The notes below the pieces were generated by a model. The model did not search any database and had not been told where the DNA came from. It was given only the letters and a program-made list of their open reading frames with translations. DNA of 64,000 bases from an uncultured Candidatus Melainabacteria bacterium (GTDB lineage: Bacteria; Cyanobacteriota; Vampirovibrionia; Gastranaerophilales; Gastranaerophilaceae): contig CAKUXM010000004.1 in the NCBI GenBank assembly GCA_934700335.1, positions 1 to 64,000 of the forward strand, in the 5' to 3' direction. Below are positions 9,400 through 17,329 of this stretch, one piece after another. Within the stretch, counting starts at the first letter, position 1. Each line of letters begins with the position of its first letter. The translations under genes were made by a program, and so were the position numbers.

Positions 9400-9827
9400 T
9401 ATACAAGTTGAATTAAAGCCATTTCTGTAGCATCACCACGTCTTGGTGGTAATCTGAAGATTCTAGTATATCCACCTTGTCTTGTAGAATATTTTTTACC
9501 AATAATGTAAAATAATCTTCTTAAAACAGTTTGAGATACTAATTTTTTATCTTTGTCTGGTGCATCAAATAATTCACCAGTTTTTGTATCGATAAATTTA
9601 CCGATTTCTTTATCATAGATAAATTTAGCAGCTTGACGTCTTGAGTGAACACTGTCTTCTTTAGCCATTGTGATAATACCTTCTGCGTAAGCTCTTAATG
9701 CTTTTGCTCTTGGCATTGTTGTTTTGATTTCACCATGAGTGAATAATTCTGTAGCTAAAGCTCTTAAAAGTGCGTCTCTTTGGTCTTTTGCTTTTGATAA
9801 AGTATGTTTTTTTGTTAAGTGTCGCAT
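9399..9827 (-). CDS. rplQ: 50S ribosomal protein L17
   Basis: L17 lies near the peptide exit tunnel. It is 142 residues long, opens with MRHLTKKHTLSKAKDQRDAL and ends in the conserved GYTRIFRLPPRRGDATEMALIQL block. A GAAGGATAAAAAA ribosome site precedes the ATG. It lies directly behind rpoA, as in most bacteria. Confidence 0.98.
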   Translation of the reverse strand: MRHLTKKHTLSKAKDQRDALLRALATELFTHGEIKTTMPRAKALRAYAEGIITMAKEDSVHSRRQAAKFIYDKEIGKFIDTKTGELFDAPDKDKKLVSQTVLRRLFYIIGKKYSTRQGGYTRIFRLPPRRGDATEMALIQLV

Positions 9828-9854
9828 TTTTTTATCCTTCTATTAATTATTCTT

Positions 9855-10835
9855 TTAGTTTAATTCTTCTTCTGGTAATTCTGGGCTTGGAGCTAAGTCT
9901 AAACCGAAGTGTCTTAATCTTTCAACAACTTCATCTGATGATTTTTTACCGAAGTTTTTAATGTTTAATAAATCATGTTCTGATTTTTTCAACAATTCAG
10001 CCATTGAGTTGATACTTGCTCTTTTTAAGCAATTGTATGCTCTAACTGATAACTCAAGTTCTTCAATTGTGATAGAAGGAGTTTCTTCTACTGGAGCTTC
10101 TTCTTCTTCTTGAACAACGTGAGGAACAGAAATTGTTGCAGGTTGACCAGAAATTGCAGAAATTTGCATAAAGTGGTCGATTAACAATTGAGAAGCTTGT
10201 GATAAAGCTGTTGTTACATCAACTGAACCATTTGACCAAATTTCTAAAATTAATTTATCATAGTCAACAACATCGCCTACACGAGTTGGTTCTACGTTGT
10301 AGCTAACTCTTTTGATTGGCATGAATGTTGCATCGATTGGTAACATATCAATTGCTGCACCGTCTTTTGAATCACGAGGTACATCATTTGCTACATAACC
10401 TTTACCTGTTTCAACAATGATATCTGCGTGGAAGCTACCACCATCAGCGATTGTACAAATTAACCAGTCTGGGTTAACAACTTTTACGCCTGCTGGTAAT
10501 TGAATATCACTTGCAAGAACTGGACCTGCATGGTCAATATCAATTCTCAAGTGTTGAGCTTCTTTTGAATCAGTTTTTACTACCAAACCTTTTAAGTTTA
10601 ACATTACATCAATTACATCTTCTAAGATACCAGGGATTGAAGTATATTCGTGTGTAATACCTTCAATTCTTGCTGATGTAACAGCTGTACCTTCTAAGCT
10701 TGATAACAATACTCTTCTTAAAGAGTTACCGATTGTTGTACCAAAGCCTTTTTCTAACGGTTCAATTACGAATTTACCGTATTGTGAGCCGTCAGAGCTT
10801 GTTGTTGTGTTTACTGCTTTTATTTTTAATTCCAT
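9855..10835 (-). CDS. rpoA: RNA polymerase alpha subunit
   Basis: Alpha dimerises to nucleate RNA polymerase assembly. The 326-residue protein has the N-terminal assembly domain (1-235, with GFGTTIGNSLRRVLLSSLEG), an acidic linker (about 243-252) and the C-terminal domain (about 255-315: LELSVRAYNCLKRASINS) that binds UP elements and activators. An AT-rich genome with an intact alpha CTD is compatible with UP-element use. It lies between rpsD and rplQ. Confidence 0.98.
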   Translation of the reverse strand: MELKIKAVNTTTSSDGSQYGKFVIEPLEKGFGTTIGNSLRRVLLSSLEGTAVTSARIEGITHEYTSIPGILEDVIDVMLNLKGLVVKTDSKEAQHLRIDIDHAGPVLASDIQLPAGVKVVNPDWLICTIADGGSFHADIIVETGKGYVANDVPRDSKDGAAIDMLPIDATFMPIKRVSYNVEPTRVGDVVDYDKLILEIWSNGSVDVTTALSQASQLLIDHFMQISAISGQPATISVPHVVQEEEEAPVEETPSITIEELELSVRAYNCLKRASINSMAELLKKSEHDLLNIKNFGKKSSDEVVERLRHFGLDLAPSPELPEEELN

Positions 10836-10896
10836 AATAACCTTTTCTCCTAGTTGATTTCCTTAACCTTTTGCTATTTGTGGCTATGCTTTGTTA

Positions 10897-11502
10897 CTAT
10901 TTTGAATAGTACTCAATTACAAGTTGTTCTTTAAATTCAGAATCCAATTCGCTTCTTTCTGGAATTCTGTCAAATGTAATTTTTAAAGCATCTTTGTCAA
11001 TTGTTAACCAAGCTGGAGCGCAAGGCATATCAATCATTTCAATAACTTGTTTTTTAACGAAGTCTACTGATTTTGATCTAACTGTGATTACATCACCTGC
11101 TTTTAACAAGTATGATGGAACATCTACTTTTTTATCATTTACTAAAATATGACCGTGATTTACAATTTGTCTTGATTGTTTTCTTGTAATACCAAAACCG
11201 GCTTTGAACAATACGTTATCAAGTCTTGATTCTAATAATTGTAATAATAAAGTACCTGTAACACCTTTTCTTCTTGTTGCTTCATTGTAATATTTAGCAA
11301 ATTGTTTTTCAGATAATAAATATGTTAATCTGATTTTTTGTTTTTCATTTAAGTGTAAAGCGTATTCAGAAAGTTTCTTTCTCATTGCACCGTGTTGACC
11401 AGACTCAGTTTGTCTCATAGAAGATGTTAACTTTCTGTTTGATAATTCTGTAACACCGTAGTTACGGAATAATTTATTTGTTGGTCCTGTGTATCTTGCC
11501 AT
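10897..11502 (-). CDS. rpsD: 30S ribosomal protein S4
   Basis: S4 is a primary 16S rRNA binder. It has 201 residues, with the S4 RNA-binding domain at about 92-155 (SRLDNVLFKAGFGITRKQSRQIVNHGHILVN). The N-terminus ARYTGPTNKLFRNYG lacks the CxxC...C zinc cluster of the C+ form, so this is a zinc-free S4 paralogue type. In many bacteria S4 represses the alpha operon that contains it, and its place between rpsK and rpoA permits that here. From recall, rpsD lies elsewhere in most photosynthetic cyanobacteria. Confidence 0.97.
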   Translation of the reverse strand: MARYTGPTNKLFRNYGVTELSNRKLTSSMRQTESGQHGAMRKKLSEYALHLNEKQKIRLTYLLSEKQFAKYYNEATRRKGVTGTLLLQLLESRLDNVLFKAGFGITRKQSRQIVNHGHILVNDKKVDVPSYLLKAGDVITVRSKSVDFVKKQVIEMIDMPCAPAWLTIDKDALKITFDRIPERSELDSEFKEQLVIEYYSK

Positions 11503-11552
11503 TTTATTTTCCCTTTATTTCTTTCTTTTAACTAACTACCTAAGTATATAAA

Positions 11553-11939
11553 CTATACTCTACGTTTTTTAGGAGGTCTGCATCCGTTGTGAGGAATTGG
11601 AGTTACGTCTTTAATTAATGTAATTTCCAAACCTGCAGCTTGAATTGCTCTAATAGCTGTTTCACGTCCAGAACCAGGTCCTTTGATATAAACTTCTACT
11701 TTTTTCATACCTTGATCAATTGATTTTTTAGCAACTAATTCTGCTGCTGATTGAGCTGCAAATGGAGTACCTTTTCTTGCACCTTTGAAGCCTGTTACAC
11801 CAGCTGTTGCCCATGCAATTGCATTACCTTGCGTATCTGTTGAAGTAACGATTGTATTATTGAATGTTGATTGAATATGAACAACACCTTGCAATACGTT
11901 CTTTTTTTCTTTTTTCTTTGTTGATTTTGGTCTTGCCAT
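11553..11939 (-). CDS. rpsK: 30S ribosomal protein S11
   Basis: S11 is a 30S platform protein. The 128 residues include VVHIQSTFNNTIVT, GARKGTPFAAQSAAE and the conserved C-terminal DVTPIPHNGCRPPKKRRV. The 160-base gap towards rpsM is unusually long for this operon and holds a TTCG-rich element. Confidence 0.98.
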   Translation of the reverse strand: MARPKSTKKKEKKNVLQGVVHIQSTFNNTIVTSTDTQGNAIAWATAGVTGFKGARKGTPFAAQSAAELVAKKSIDQGMKKVEVYIKGPGSGRETAIRAIQAAGLEITLIKDVTPIPHNGCRPPKKRRV

Positions 11940-11998
11940 TTTTTTATTCCTTTATTTCTACTTATAATCTAATTTTAATTTTATTTTCATTCTTGAAT

Positions 11999-12098
11999 TA
12001 TTGCTTCACTCGGACTAATCACTCACTTCACTTCGTTGTCGTTCGTTATGTCCTCGCTACTTCGGCGTTCCGCTTAGCTTCAGCCTACGCAAAACTCA
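11999..12098. repeat. TTCG-rich intergenic element, copy 1
   Basis: This 100-base block lies between rpsM and rpsK and is clearly richer in C and G than the surrounding sequence. Starting at ATTGCTTCACTCGG it contains CACTTCGTTGTCGTTCG and ends AGCCTACGCAAAACTCAA. The gap between rpmJ and rpsM holds a similar block in the same orientation and word order (ATTGCTTCAC ... CACTTCGTTT ... GTCGTTCG ... AGCCTACG ... CGCAAAA). See the related finding. Confidence 0.6.
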
Positions 12099-12099
12099 A

Positions 12100-12471
12100 T
12101 TAAACTGTTTTCTTTTTAGTGATTGCTAAACCTTTTTTACCTCTACGAGTTCTAGCATTTGTTTTTGTTCTTTGACCTCTGCAAGGTAAGTTTCTTTTGT
12201 GTCTCATACCTCTGTAAGAACCAATTTCTTGAAGTCTTTTAATGTGCATTGAAACAGATCTTCTTAAATCCCCTTCAATTTCATAGTTTGCTAATTCATT
12301 TCTTAATTTTTTGATATCATCATCTGTTAAGTCATCTGTTCTTAAATCAGGTGAAATACCTGTTGCGTTTAAAATATTTTCGCTTCTTTTTGGTCCGATA
12401 CCATAGATGTATGTTAAAGCGATAATCATTCTTTTGTTACGAGGTAAATCTACCCCTGCTAATCTTGCCAT
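12100..12471 (-). CDS. rpsM: 30S ribosomal protein S13
   Basis: S13 forms bridges B1a and B1b to the 50S subunit. The 123-residue protein opens MARLAGVDLPRNKRMIIALT and includes IYGIGPKRSENIL, GSYRGMRHKRNLPCRGQRTKTNARTR-type segments and a basic tail. It is the third gene of the operon, after infA and rpmJ. Confidence 0.98.
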   Translation of the reverse strand: MARLAGVDLPRNKRMIIALTYIYGIGPKRSENILNATGISPDLRTDDLTDDDIKKLRNELANYEIEGDLRRSVSMHIKRLQEIGSYRGMRHKRNLPCRGQRTKTNARTRRGKKGLAITKKKTV

Positions 12472-12543
12472 ATTTCTTTCCTTTATGTTAATGTGTTTTA
12501 CTTTTTGGTTTGATTTTGAACTTGCGTTCCTTTGGTAATCTTT

Positions 12544-12681
12544 CTAGGGCATCACCCTAGCGTTGTATTAGATTATTGCTTCACACTCCGCTGTACTCAC
12601 TTCGTTTACTTTGTAAACTGTCGTTCGCTAGCTCCGTGCTTCCTCGAGTTTGAGCCTACGGCTCATCACTCTACGCAAAAT
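12544..12681. repeat. TTCG-rich structured element, copy 2
   Basis: Between rpmJ and rpsM lie three successive short perfect hairpins: CTAGGG-CATCA-CCCTAG (12544-12560), GTTTAC-TTT-GTAAAC (12604-12618) and GAGCC-TAC-GGCTC (12652-12664). They sit in a block that shares ordered words with the element at 11999-12098. The hairpins would be transcribed as part of the operon mRNA. It could be a repeat insertion or an autoregulatory leader for rpsM. Confidence 0.55.
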
Positions 12682-12795
12682 CTAACCTTGTCTTTGTTTA
12701 TGTTTTGGGTTTTCACAAATAATTGCTATTCTACCTTTTCTTTTAATACATTTGCATTTGTCACAAATTTTCTTTACTGAACTTCTTACTTTCAT
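12682..12795 (-). CDS. rpmJ: 50S ribosomal protein L36
   Basis: The translated frame is 37 residues: MKVRSSVKKICDKCKCIKRK, then GRIAIICENPKHKQRQG. This matches the bacterial L36 length. Zinc ligands are Cys11, Cys14, Cys27 and His32 (CxxC ... C ... H), so this is the zinc-binding form. It sits 25 bases after infA in the expected infA-rpmJ-rpsM order. Confidence 0.96.
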   Translation of the reverse strand: MKVRSSVKKICDKCKCIKRKGRIAIICENPKHKQRQG

Positions 12796-12820
12796 TTTTC
12801 TTTTCCTTTATACTGATGTG

Positions 12821-13036
12821 TTATTTTAATCTAAATGTAATTCTACCTCTTGTTAAGTCATAAGGTGTCATTTCAACCTTTACTTTATCTCCAGGTAGGA
12901 TTTTTATGAAATTTTTTCTTATCTTGCCTGAAATATGTGCTAATATTTCGTGATCGTTTTCAAGTTTTACACGAAACATTGCGTTTGGCATAGATTCCAG
13001 AATTGTTCCTTCTAATTCAATTACGTCTTTTGACAC
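12821..13036 (-). CDS. infA: Translation initiation factor IF-1
   Basis: IF-1 occupies the ribosomal A site during initiation. The protein is 71 residues with one OB fold (IELEGTILESMPNAMFRVKL ... ISGKIRKNFIKILPGDKV ... PYDLTRGRITFRLK). The start is GTG, preceded by CAAGGGTAAAAATA. It is the first gene of the ribosomal operon visible here; a likely promoter lies at 13091-13118. Confidence 0.97.
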   Translation of the reverse strand: MSKDVIELEGTILESMPNAMFRVKLENDHEILAHISGKIRKNFIKILPGDKVKVEMTPYDLTRGRITFRLK

Positions 13037-13090
13037 TATTTTTACCCTTGAGGAATACTCCCCAGCCTTTCTTTTTCTTCGACTATATCT

Positions 13091-13118
13091 ATAATATTTG
13101 CTAAAATTTTACATGCAA
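13091..13118 (-). promoter_or_regulatory. Likely promoter of the infA operon
   Basis: On the minus strand, TTGCAT (13118-13113), a 16-base spacer and TATTAT (13096-13091) lie about 55 bases before the infA start. This is the best sigma-70-like match in the 245-base gap between infA and the patatin gene. Confidence 0.45.
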
Positions 13119-13281
13119 GTGTTTACAAGGGTTTTCATGCAAATTTTATCAAATTTTTAGTGATTGTTTTTTTATAATAACCAATGTTAAAATAAAACCA
13201 ACATATCTCAAAGCTTGAATATTTCTATTTTTCAAGGGTATTTGTAAACATTTGTAAATCTTTTAATTTGCGTATATTTTA

Positions 13282-14487
13282 TTAAACAAACATTTTGTCA
13301 GAAATATATTTTCTTAACTCGTCTTTCTTCAACAAAATCTCATTTTTTGCAATAGTCAACGCCGTTTCCACCACTAGCAATTTAGATTTAGGGTACATTC
13401 CAAAAATATTTGGTTCAGACAAATGCTCAAAGAAAACATCTTTCAAGTCGGTCAATTTATCAAAAATATTTTCATCGATTACCTTATTTGCCTCATGTAA
13501 ATCTATAAACAAAAGACCCATTTCTTCCCTCATCTGAGAAATCTTGCGTTTCTTTAGTTCTTTTTCCAATGTGCACAAGTGTTTCAAAATCATTTCATAG
13601 TGATTATACAAAGTTTGTTTTTTCTTTGGCAAAATATAATCAAAATATTCTTTTGTTTGCTCATAACCAATTTTAATCAAATGTTCACGTTTATCCTTCG
13701 GTTGATTAAAGTCAACAATAACAACTTCGCCTGTGTTCAATATAACGTAGTCATATTTATCCTTATGCCCATACAAATCAACAATAAACTTTGTCGCCAC
13801 AGAAGTTACACAACTATAAACAGTATTGATAAAGTTTATAGCATTTTTACCCTTACCTGCGTAATCACCTTCAAGTCTAAATTCTAAAATTCTATCGTTT
13901 TCATTATTTAAAGTATCGGACAATTTCCAAAGTGGCCAACTTTTTTGCAAATCTCCGTCAACGAGTTCTGAGTCTTCATATTTATAAGGTGGCATCAACC
14001 CTGGCATTGTAGATGAAATTCTAATAGCCTTTGCAACTTCAAAATCTGGCGTTTTCTTTTTAGAAAATTCTTTGCATTTAAAATTAGTCAAATCAGTTGT
14101 AATAACGACTAATTCTTTTTCTAAATCGCCAAAGGTAACCGGTTTATTTTCACCTTTTTTATAATTTTCTCCGTAATATTTTTTTTCAATTAATTCTCTT
14201 AGCCAATCTAAAAAGACACCACCTTTTGAAAGAGCAAACTCTTTACCTAAGCCAAAATGGATATCTCTAAACAAATCAAAATTAACATTTAAAAACAATT
14301 CTTTCAATTCATCATTATCATAACCCACGGCTAAAAGACCTGCAAAAACAGCCCCTACAGAAGAACCTGCAAGTATACCTATTTCTACACCATATTCTTT
14401 CAACGCATTAACAGCACCAATGTATGCTATTCCTCTAATTGCGCCACCGCCAAAGATTACTGTATATTTTAGAGAATTATCTGACAT
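13282..14487 (-). CDS. Patatin-like phospholipase
   Basis: This 401-residue lipid acyl hydrolase uses a Ser-Asp dyad. The oxyanion loop GGGAIRG is at residues 13-19, the nucleophile Ser43 is in GSSVG (41-45), and the aspartate is in DG at 177-178 (VDGDLQKSWP). Residues from about 285 onward are a helical, Lys/Glu-rich extension of unknown role. No signal peptide is visible, so it is cytoplasmic unless secreted by another route. Its ATG is two bases after the stop of the upstream membrane protein gene, so the two genes form an operon. Substrate is unknown; family members cleave phospholipid or neutral-lipid acyl chains. Confidence 0.9.
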   Translation of the reverse strand: MSDNSLKYTVIFGGGAIRGIAYIGAVNALKEYGVEIGILAGSSVGAVFAGLLAVGYDNDELKELFLNVNFDLFRDIHFGLGKEFALSKGGVFLDWLRELIEKKYYGENYKKGENKPVTFGDLEKELVVITTDLTNFKCKEFSKKKTPDFEVAKAIRISSTMPGLMPPYKYEDSELVDGDLQKSWPLWKLSDTLNNENDRILEFRLEGDYAGKGKNAINFINTVYSCVTSVATKFIVDLYGHKDKYDYVILNTGEVVIVDFNQPKDKREHLIKIGYEQTKEYFDYILPKKKQTLYNHYEMILKHLCTLEKELKKRKISQMREEMGLLFIDLHEANKVIDENIFDKLTDLKDVFFEHLSEPNIFGMYPKSKLLVVETALTIAKNEILLKKDELRKYISDKMFV

Positions 14488-14489
14488 AA

Positions 14490-16013
14490 CTATTTCTTTC
14501 TGAAATCAACATTTGTATCAAAAATAGAACTTTCGTAATAAGAAAAATTCATTGTTGGAAGCTGATAAGAGTCCTTTTTCAGCTTATCACTTACAAACAC
14601 GGTAAATCTATTACCACGATATGCAACATTCCAATTGTTTACTTCTTGCAACTTATCTATGATAGGATAACCATTTTCCAAAATCATTACGTCAGGCGGG
14701 TACTTTTTCAACAATTCGTCCCAACCGTCAGAAACCAAGTGGAATTTTTTTAATAACGGAATCATTTCGTCGTAATAAACTTCTTCATATCGTCCGTCCA
14801 TATATATTAAGTTATTAGGATAAAGTTTGTACGCAACGTAACTACCTAGTCCCAAATTAACTAGAATATTGCCTTTTAAGTTATTAACTTTAATAAATTC
14901 TGTTTCTAAAACTGGAAAATCAAAACTTACTTTTGGTCTATAATCTGCAACTCTCAAAAGTGAAAAACAGAACATAAATATGAAAGAATAGATTACTAAA
15001 TTTTTCCATTTAGTTAGTCTGAAAGCTTTTATCAATGTATAAAAATCTGTATACACAAAAATCAAACCAGCAATAACAAATAATCTAATTAATTTTAAAT
15101 GTTGAATTGCAAGGATTGTAGTTGCTAACAAAATTAAGAACTTTGTTTTATCTAAATTTTGATAAGAAAAGCCATTTTTCTTGACCTTGATAAACTCGAC
15201 AGTCAAAACAAATAGCATAAACATTTTAAACGCAATATACGAATAGAAATGGAATGGACAGAAAATACTCCACCATTCTGCAATATCCGCTCTATCTAAT
15301 GTATTTGCCATAAATAAAAATGATAAATATTTAACTCCATAAGGGTTTATAATCATTAAAGGCAAAGATGCAAGAATAGTATAAAAATAATATTTATGAT
15401 TGTTATTTTTATTTAAAGCTTGCCCAATTGCGTACAAAAATAATAAGCCCAAACCTGCAACAACACCGCCGTGAATATTATTCCACAATACGATTAAAAA
15501 CGGTATTGCAAAAAGAGGTTTGTAATTTTCTTTTGCCCTTGTGTATTCCAAAATGTACAAAAATATTGCAAAAAATAGGAACGTAAACATATGACATCTT
15601 ACTGGGTTAAAGAAGACATCTTGAATTACGTAAATCCCTATAAAATAAAATACTATATTATATTTAGAAATATAGTTTGGAACATTCAAATTAATCGTTT
15701 TATGAATAAATACAAAAATCAAAAACGTTAAAATAGCTTGAAGAAAAATAATTCCGTTATACCCAAGCAACTTAAAAAACGCATATATAATAACGCTTGC
15801 GCCCCACTCGTGGTCAATCCACTCGTGAGTTGGAGTATAAGACAAAAAGTCGTGTGTCAAAACATGCCCTGTTTGAAAGACAGCTTTACCTACAAGCAAT
15901 CTTGCCCACAAATCAAAATCATAGCCTAAAGCGTGTGCAGAAAAGGCTAAACATATCATAAATAGAAATGCGTAAAATATTATGGGCTTGATAAAAAATT
16001 TTACTTTTTGCAT
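14490..16013 (-). CDS. Polytopic GT-C-like membrane protein
   Basis: The 507-residue protein has about ten membrane helices and a soluble C-terminal domain from about residue 375. The first periplasmic loop contains DLWARLLVGK and HEWIDHEWG, an acidic/aromatic arrangement like GT-C fold transferases. I infer an envelope glycosyltransferase of unknown specificity. The gene begins only six bases after a TATAAT box (16025-16020) with no SD, so its mRNA is probably leaderless. It is followed two bases later by the patatin gene. Confidence 0.55.
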   Translation of the reverse strand: MQKVKFFIKPIIFYAFLFMICLAFSAHALGYDFDLWARLLVGKAVFQTGHVLTHDFLSYTPTHEWIDHEWGASVIIYAFFKLLGYNGIIFLQAILTFLIFVFIHKTINLNVPNYISKYNIVFYFIGIYVIQDVFFNPVRCHMFTFLFFAIFLYILEYTRAKENYKPLFAIPFLIVLWNNIHGGVVAGLGLLFLYAIGQALNKNNNHKYYFYTILASLPLMIINPYGVKYLSFLFMANTLDRADIAEWWSIFCPFHFYSYIAFKMFMLFVLTVEFIKVKKNGFSYQNLDKTKFLILLATTILAIQHLKLIRLFVIAGLIFVYTDFYTLIKAFRLTKWKNLVIYSFIFMFCFSLLRVADYRPKVSFDFPVLETEFIKVNNLKGNILVNLGLGSYVAYKLYPNNLIYMDGRYEEVYYDEMIPLLKKFHLVSDGWDELLKKYPPDVMILENGYPIIDKLQEVNNWNVAYRGNRFTVFVSDKLKKDSYQLPTMNFSYYESSIFDTNVDFRKK

Positions 16014-16019
16014 GTGAGA

Positions 16020-16025
16020 ATTATA
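16020..16025 (-). promoter_or_regulatory. -10 box, leaderless start of the 507-residue gene
   Basis: TATAAT on the minus strand ends six bases before the ATG at 16013. There is no room for a 5' leader and no SD. Confidence 0.6.
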
Positions 16026-16031
16026 CCATTT

Positions 16032-16051
16032 TTTTTATTTAACTGCAATAA
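16032..16051. repeat. 20-bp direct repeat, copy 1
   Basis: TTTTTATTTAACTGCAATAA is identical to 17093-17112, in the same orientation. The second copy spans the 3' ends of two convergent genes (last codons of the 76-residue phage-cluster gene and of the 116-residue membrane protein). This copy is therefore probably a remnant of the same junction. The two copies bracket a 1.04-kb islet. Confidence 0.8.
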
Positions 16052-16084
16052 CAAACTCCTTTCTGAGATAATAGTGTTTTACTA

Positions 16085-16113
16085 TTGTATTATTTTTATA
16101 AATTCTGTATAAT
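16085..16113 (+). promoter_or_regulatory. Promoter with leaderless start
   Basis: TTGTAT (16085-16090), a 17-base spacer and TATAAT (16108-16113) are followed after six bases by the ATG at 16120. A 6-bp inverted repeat AATAGT/ACTATT (16070-16086) touches the -35 box and could be an operator. Confidence 0.65.
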
Positions 16114-16119
16114 CACGCT

Positions 16120-16467
16120 ATGAAGAATTTACTAAACAAATTAAGATACAAATATAGTTCTAATGTTTTTGCTATTTGTGGAATATTTTGTATCCTAATA
16201 TTTTTAAAATTAATGTTGCCCACATTAATGCCAAATTATGAAGCCGAAGCCGGCGACATATCTCTATTTTGGTACTGGTTACTCACATTTAGTTTATCTA
16301 TTATAAGTCTTCTAGTATACTTTATTGTATATATTGTAGAAGAAATTTATAATTTTAAAGTACCGCAAAACAAGTATACAACGAGCCTTACATATTTAAT
16401 TTTACTTTTCGTAGGCATACTATGGCATATCTTTATTTTTGGCATAATAATTTATATATTATATTAG
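16120..16467 (+). CDS. Small multi-pass membrane protein
   Basis: I recognise no named family. The 115-residue protein has a short basic N-terminus (NLLNKLRYKY), then three hydrophobic helices (about 15-35, 48-72, 88-114). It resembles the 116-residue protein at 16753-17103 in length, topology and N-terminal pattern (NL-N-K-RY ... LMP). Its 3' end overlaps the convergent lipase-like fragment by nine bases. Translation probably starts on a leaderless mRNA. A role as an immunity or phage-resistance membrane protein is possible from context but unproven. Confidence 0.6.
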   Translation: MKNLLNKLRYKYSSNVFAICGIFCILIFLKLMLPTLMPNYEAEAGDISLFWYWLLTFSLSIISLLVYFIVYIVEEIYNFKVPQNKYTTSLTYLILLFVGILWHIFIFGIIIYILY

Positions 16468-16716
16468 CGATTTTAATGTAAAATCACTTACGGCGATAAT
16501 ATCCTTTGCTTTCTCAAAATTACCTCTTTCCATATCAGTACCCCTAATAGCAATTACTACTTTATCATTTTTATAAAATGCCTCTGCATAAAAACCAGTA
16601 TTTTTATTTTCATAAGGTTTTATTGATAACCAACCTGTTGGTAATTTGCTATCTCTTTCCTTATAAACATATTTTGATAATTCTTGTAATTCTTTATGTT
16701 CTTTAATATTGTTCAT
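16459..16716 (-). CDS. Lipase-like N-terminal fragment, probably truncated
   Basis: The 85 residues (from the ATG at 16716, preceded by GAAAGGA) contain the pattern WLSIKPYENKNTGFYAEAFY then KVVIAIRGTD. This resembles the N-terminal strands of class 3 lipase/alpha-beta hydrolase proteins in which an IAFRGT-type oxyanion strand precedes GHSLGG. The frame stops before any GxSxG, so the nucleophile, Asp and His are missing and it cannot be an active hydrolase as written. A remnant of a larger effector or phage lipase is likely; a functional small protein is not excluded. Confidence 0.55.
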   Translation of the reverse strand: MNNIKEHKELQELSKYVYKERDSKLPTGWLSIKPYENKNTGFYAEAFYKNDKVVIAIRGTDMERGNFEKAKDIIAVSDFTLKSLI

Positions 16717-16740
16717 CTTGAAATCCTTTCTTTTTTTATT

Positions 16741-16746
16741 TACTAT
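16741..16746 (+). promoter_or_regulatory. -10 box, leaderless start of the 116-residue gene
   Basis: TACTAT ends six bases before the ATG at 16753. It matches TATAAT at four of six positions and no SD is present. It lies inside the 5' region of the divergent lipase-like fragment. Confidence 0.4.
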
Positions 16747-16752
16747 CACTTT

Positions 16753-17103
16753 ATGAACTTATCAAATATAAAAAATCGCTATAGTTTTAACTTATTAAGT
16801 CTATTTGGATGTATTAATGCAATCTTAACTTTTACTGCATTCTTAATTACTCATTTAATGCCTTTTAAAGATGCTTGGGTTTATCTTTTCACATTATTCT
16901 GTATTTTTGTATTTACACTATCAGTAGGCTATCTTCTTACAATATTTACGTATATATACGAAAATACAAACGAAAATTTCAGAATTAAAAATGAAAAATT
17001 TTTATCAAATAAATTTATCTTTATCCTCCAAATAATAGGAGTTTTGCTTAATCTTACACAATTAACTATTTTTACTTTTTTAATAATCCGTCTTTTTATT
17101 TAA
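16753..17103 (+). CDS. Small multi-pass membrane protein, similar to 16120-16467
   Basis: The 116-residue protein starts MNLSNIKNRYSFN and has three or four hydrophobic helices (about 13-34, 43-66, 89-114), with a charged cytoplasmic-type loop (ENTNENFRIKNEKF). It probably shares ancestry with the 115-residue neighbour. An upstream in-frame start at 16696 would add 19 residues, but it overlaps the divergent gene and lacks an SD. The stop overlaps the convergent 76-residue phage-cluster gene by eight bases. Confidence 0.55.
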   Translation: MNLSNIKNRYSFNLLSLFGCINAILTFTAFLITHLMPFKDAWVYLFTLFCIFVFTLSVGYLLTIFTYIYENTNENFRIKNEKFLSNKFIFILQIIGVLLNLTQLTIFTFLIIRLFI

Positions 17104-17112
17104 CTGCAATAA
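17093..17112. repeat. 20-bp direct repeat, copy 2
   Basis: Identical to 16032-16051. It spans the overlapping stop codons of the 116-residue membrane protein (plus) and the 76-residue protein (minus). Confidence 0.8.
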
Positions 17113-17326
17113 TGCACTCGTAAATCCTATCAATTTTCTCTTTCATCTCAAAAACCTGTTCTTTCAAGTCTTTGACACTATTCAATGTAGCAAAATGTTC
17201 CTCAACATCTGCCAAAATTTCCCTATGTTTTTTCTCCAATTGTTCTGGTGTAACCACAACCCTCTGTTGTATCAAAAACACCATAATGACAACAATCAAT
17301 GGAGAATACTGTAAAAAAGTTTCCAT
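17096..17326 (-). CDS. Small membrane-anchored coiled-coil protein of the virion module
   Basis: The 76 residues comprise one N-terminal helix (about 5-22, LIVVIMVFLIQQRVVV) and a charged coiled coil (about 28-70). It lies three bases downstream of terL. The layout resembles phage holin-associated or XhlA-like lysis proteins, which act in the inner membrane, but no specific family can be named. It is the last gene of the phage-like transcript. Confidence 0.5.
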   Translation of the reverse strand: METFLQYSPLIVVIMVFLIQQRVVVTPEQLEKKHREILADVEEHFATLNSVKDLKEQVFEMKEKIDRIYECIIAVK

Positions 17327-17329
17327 AAT

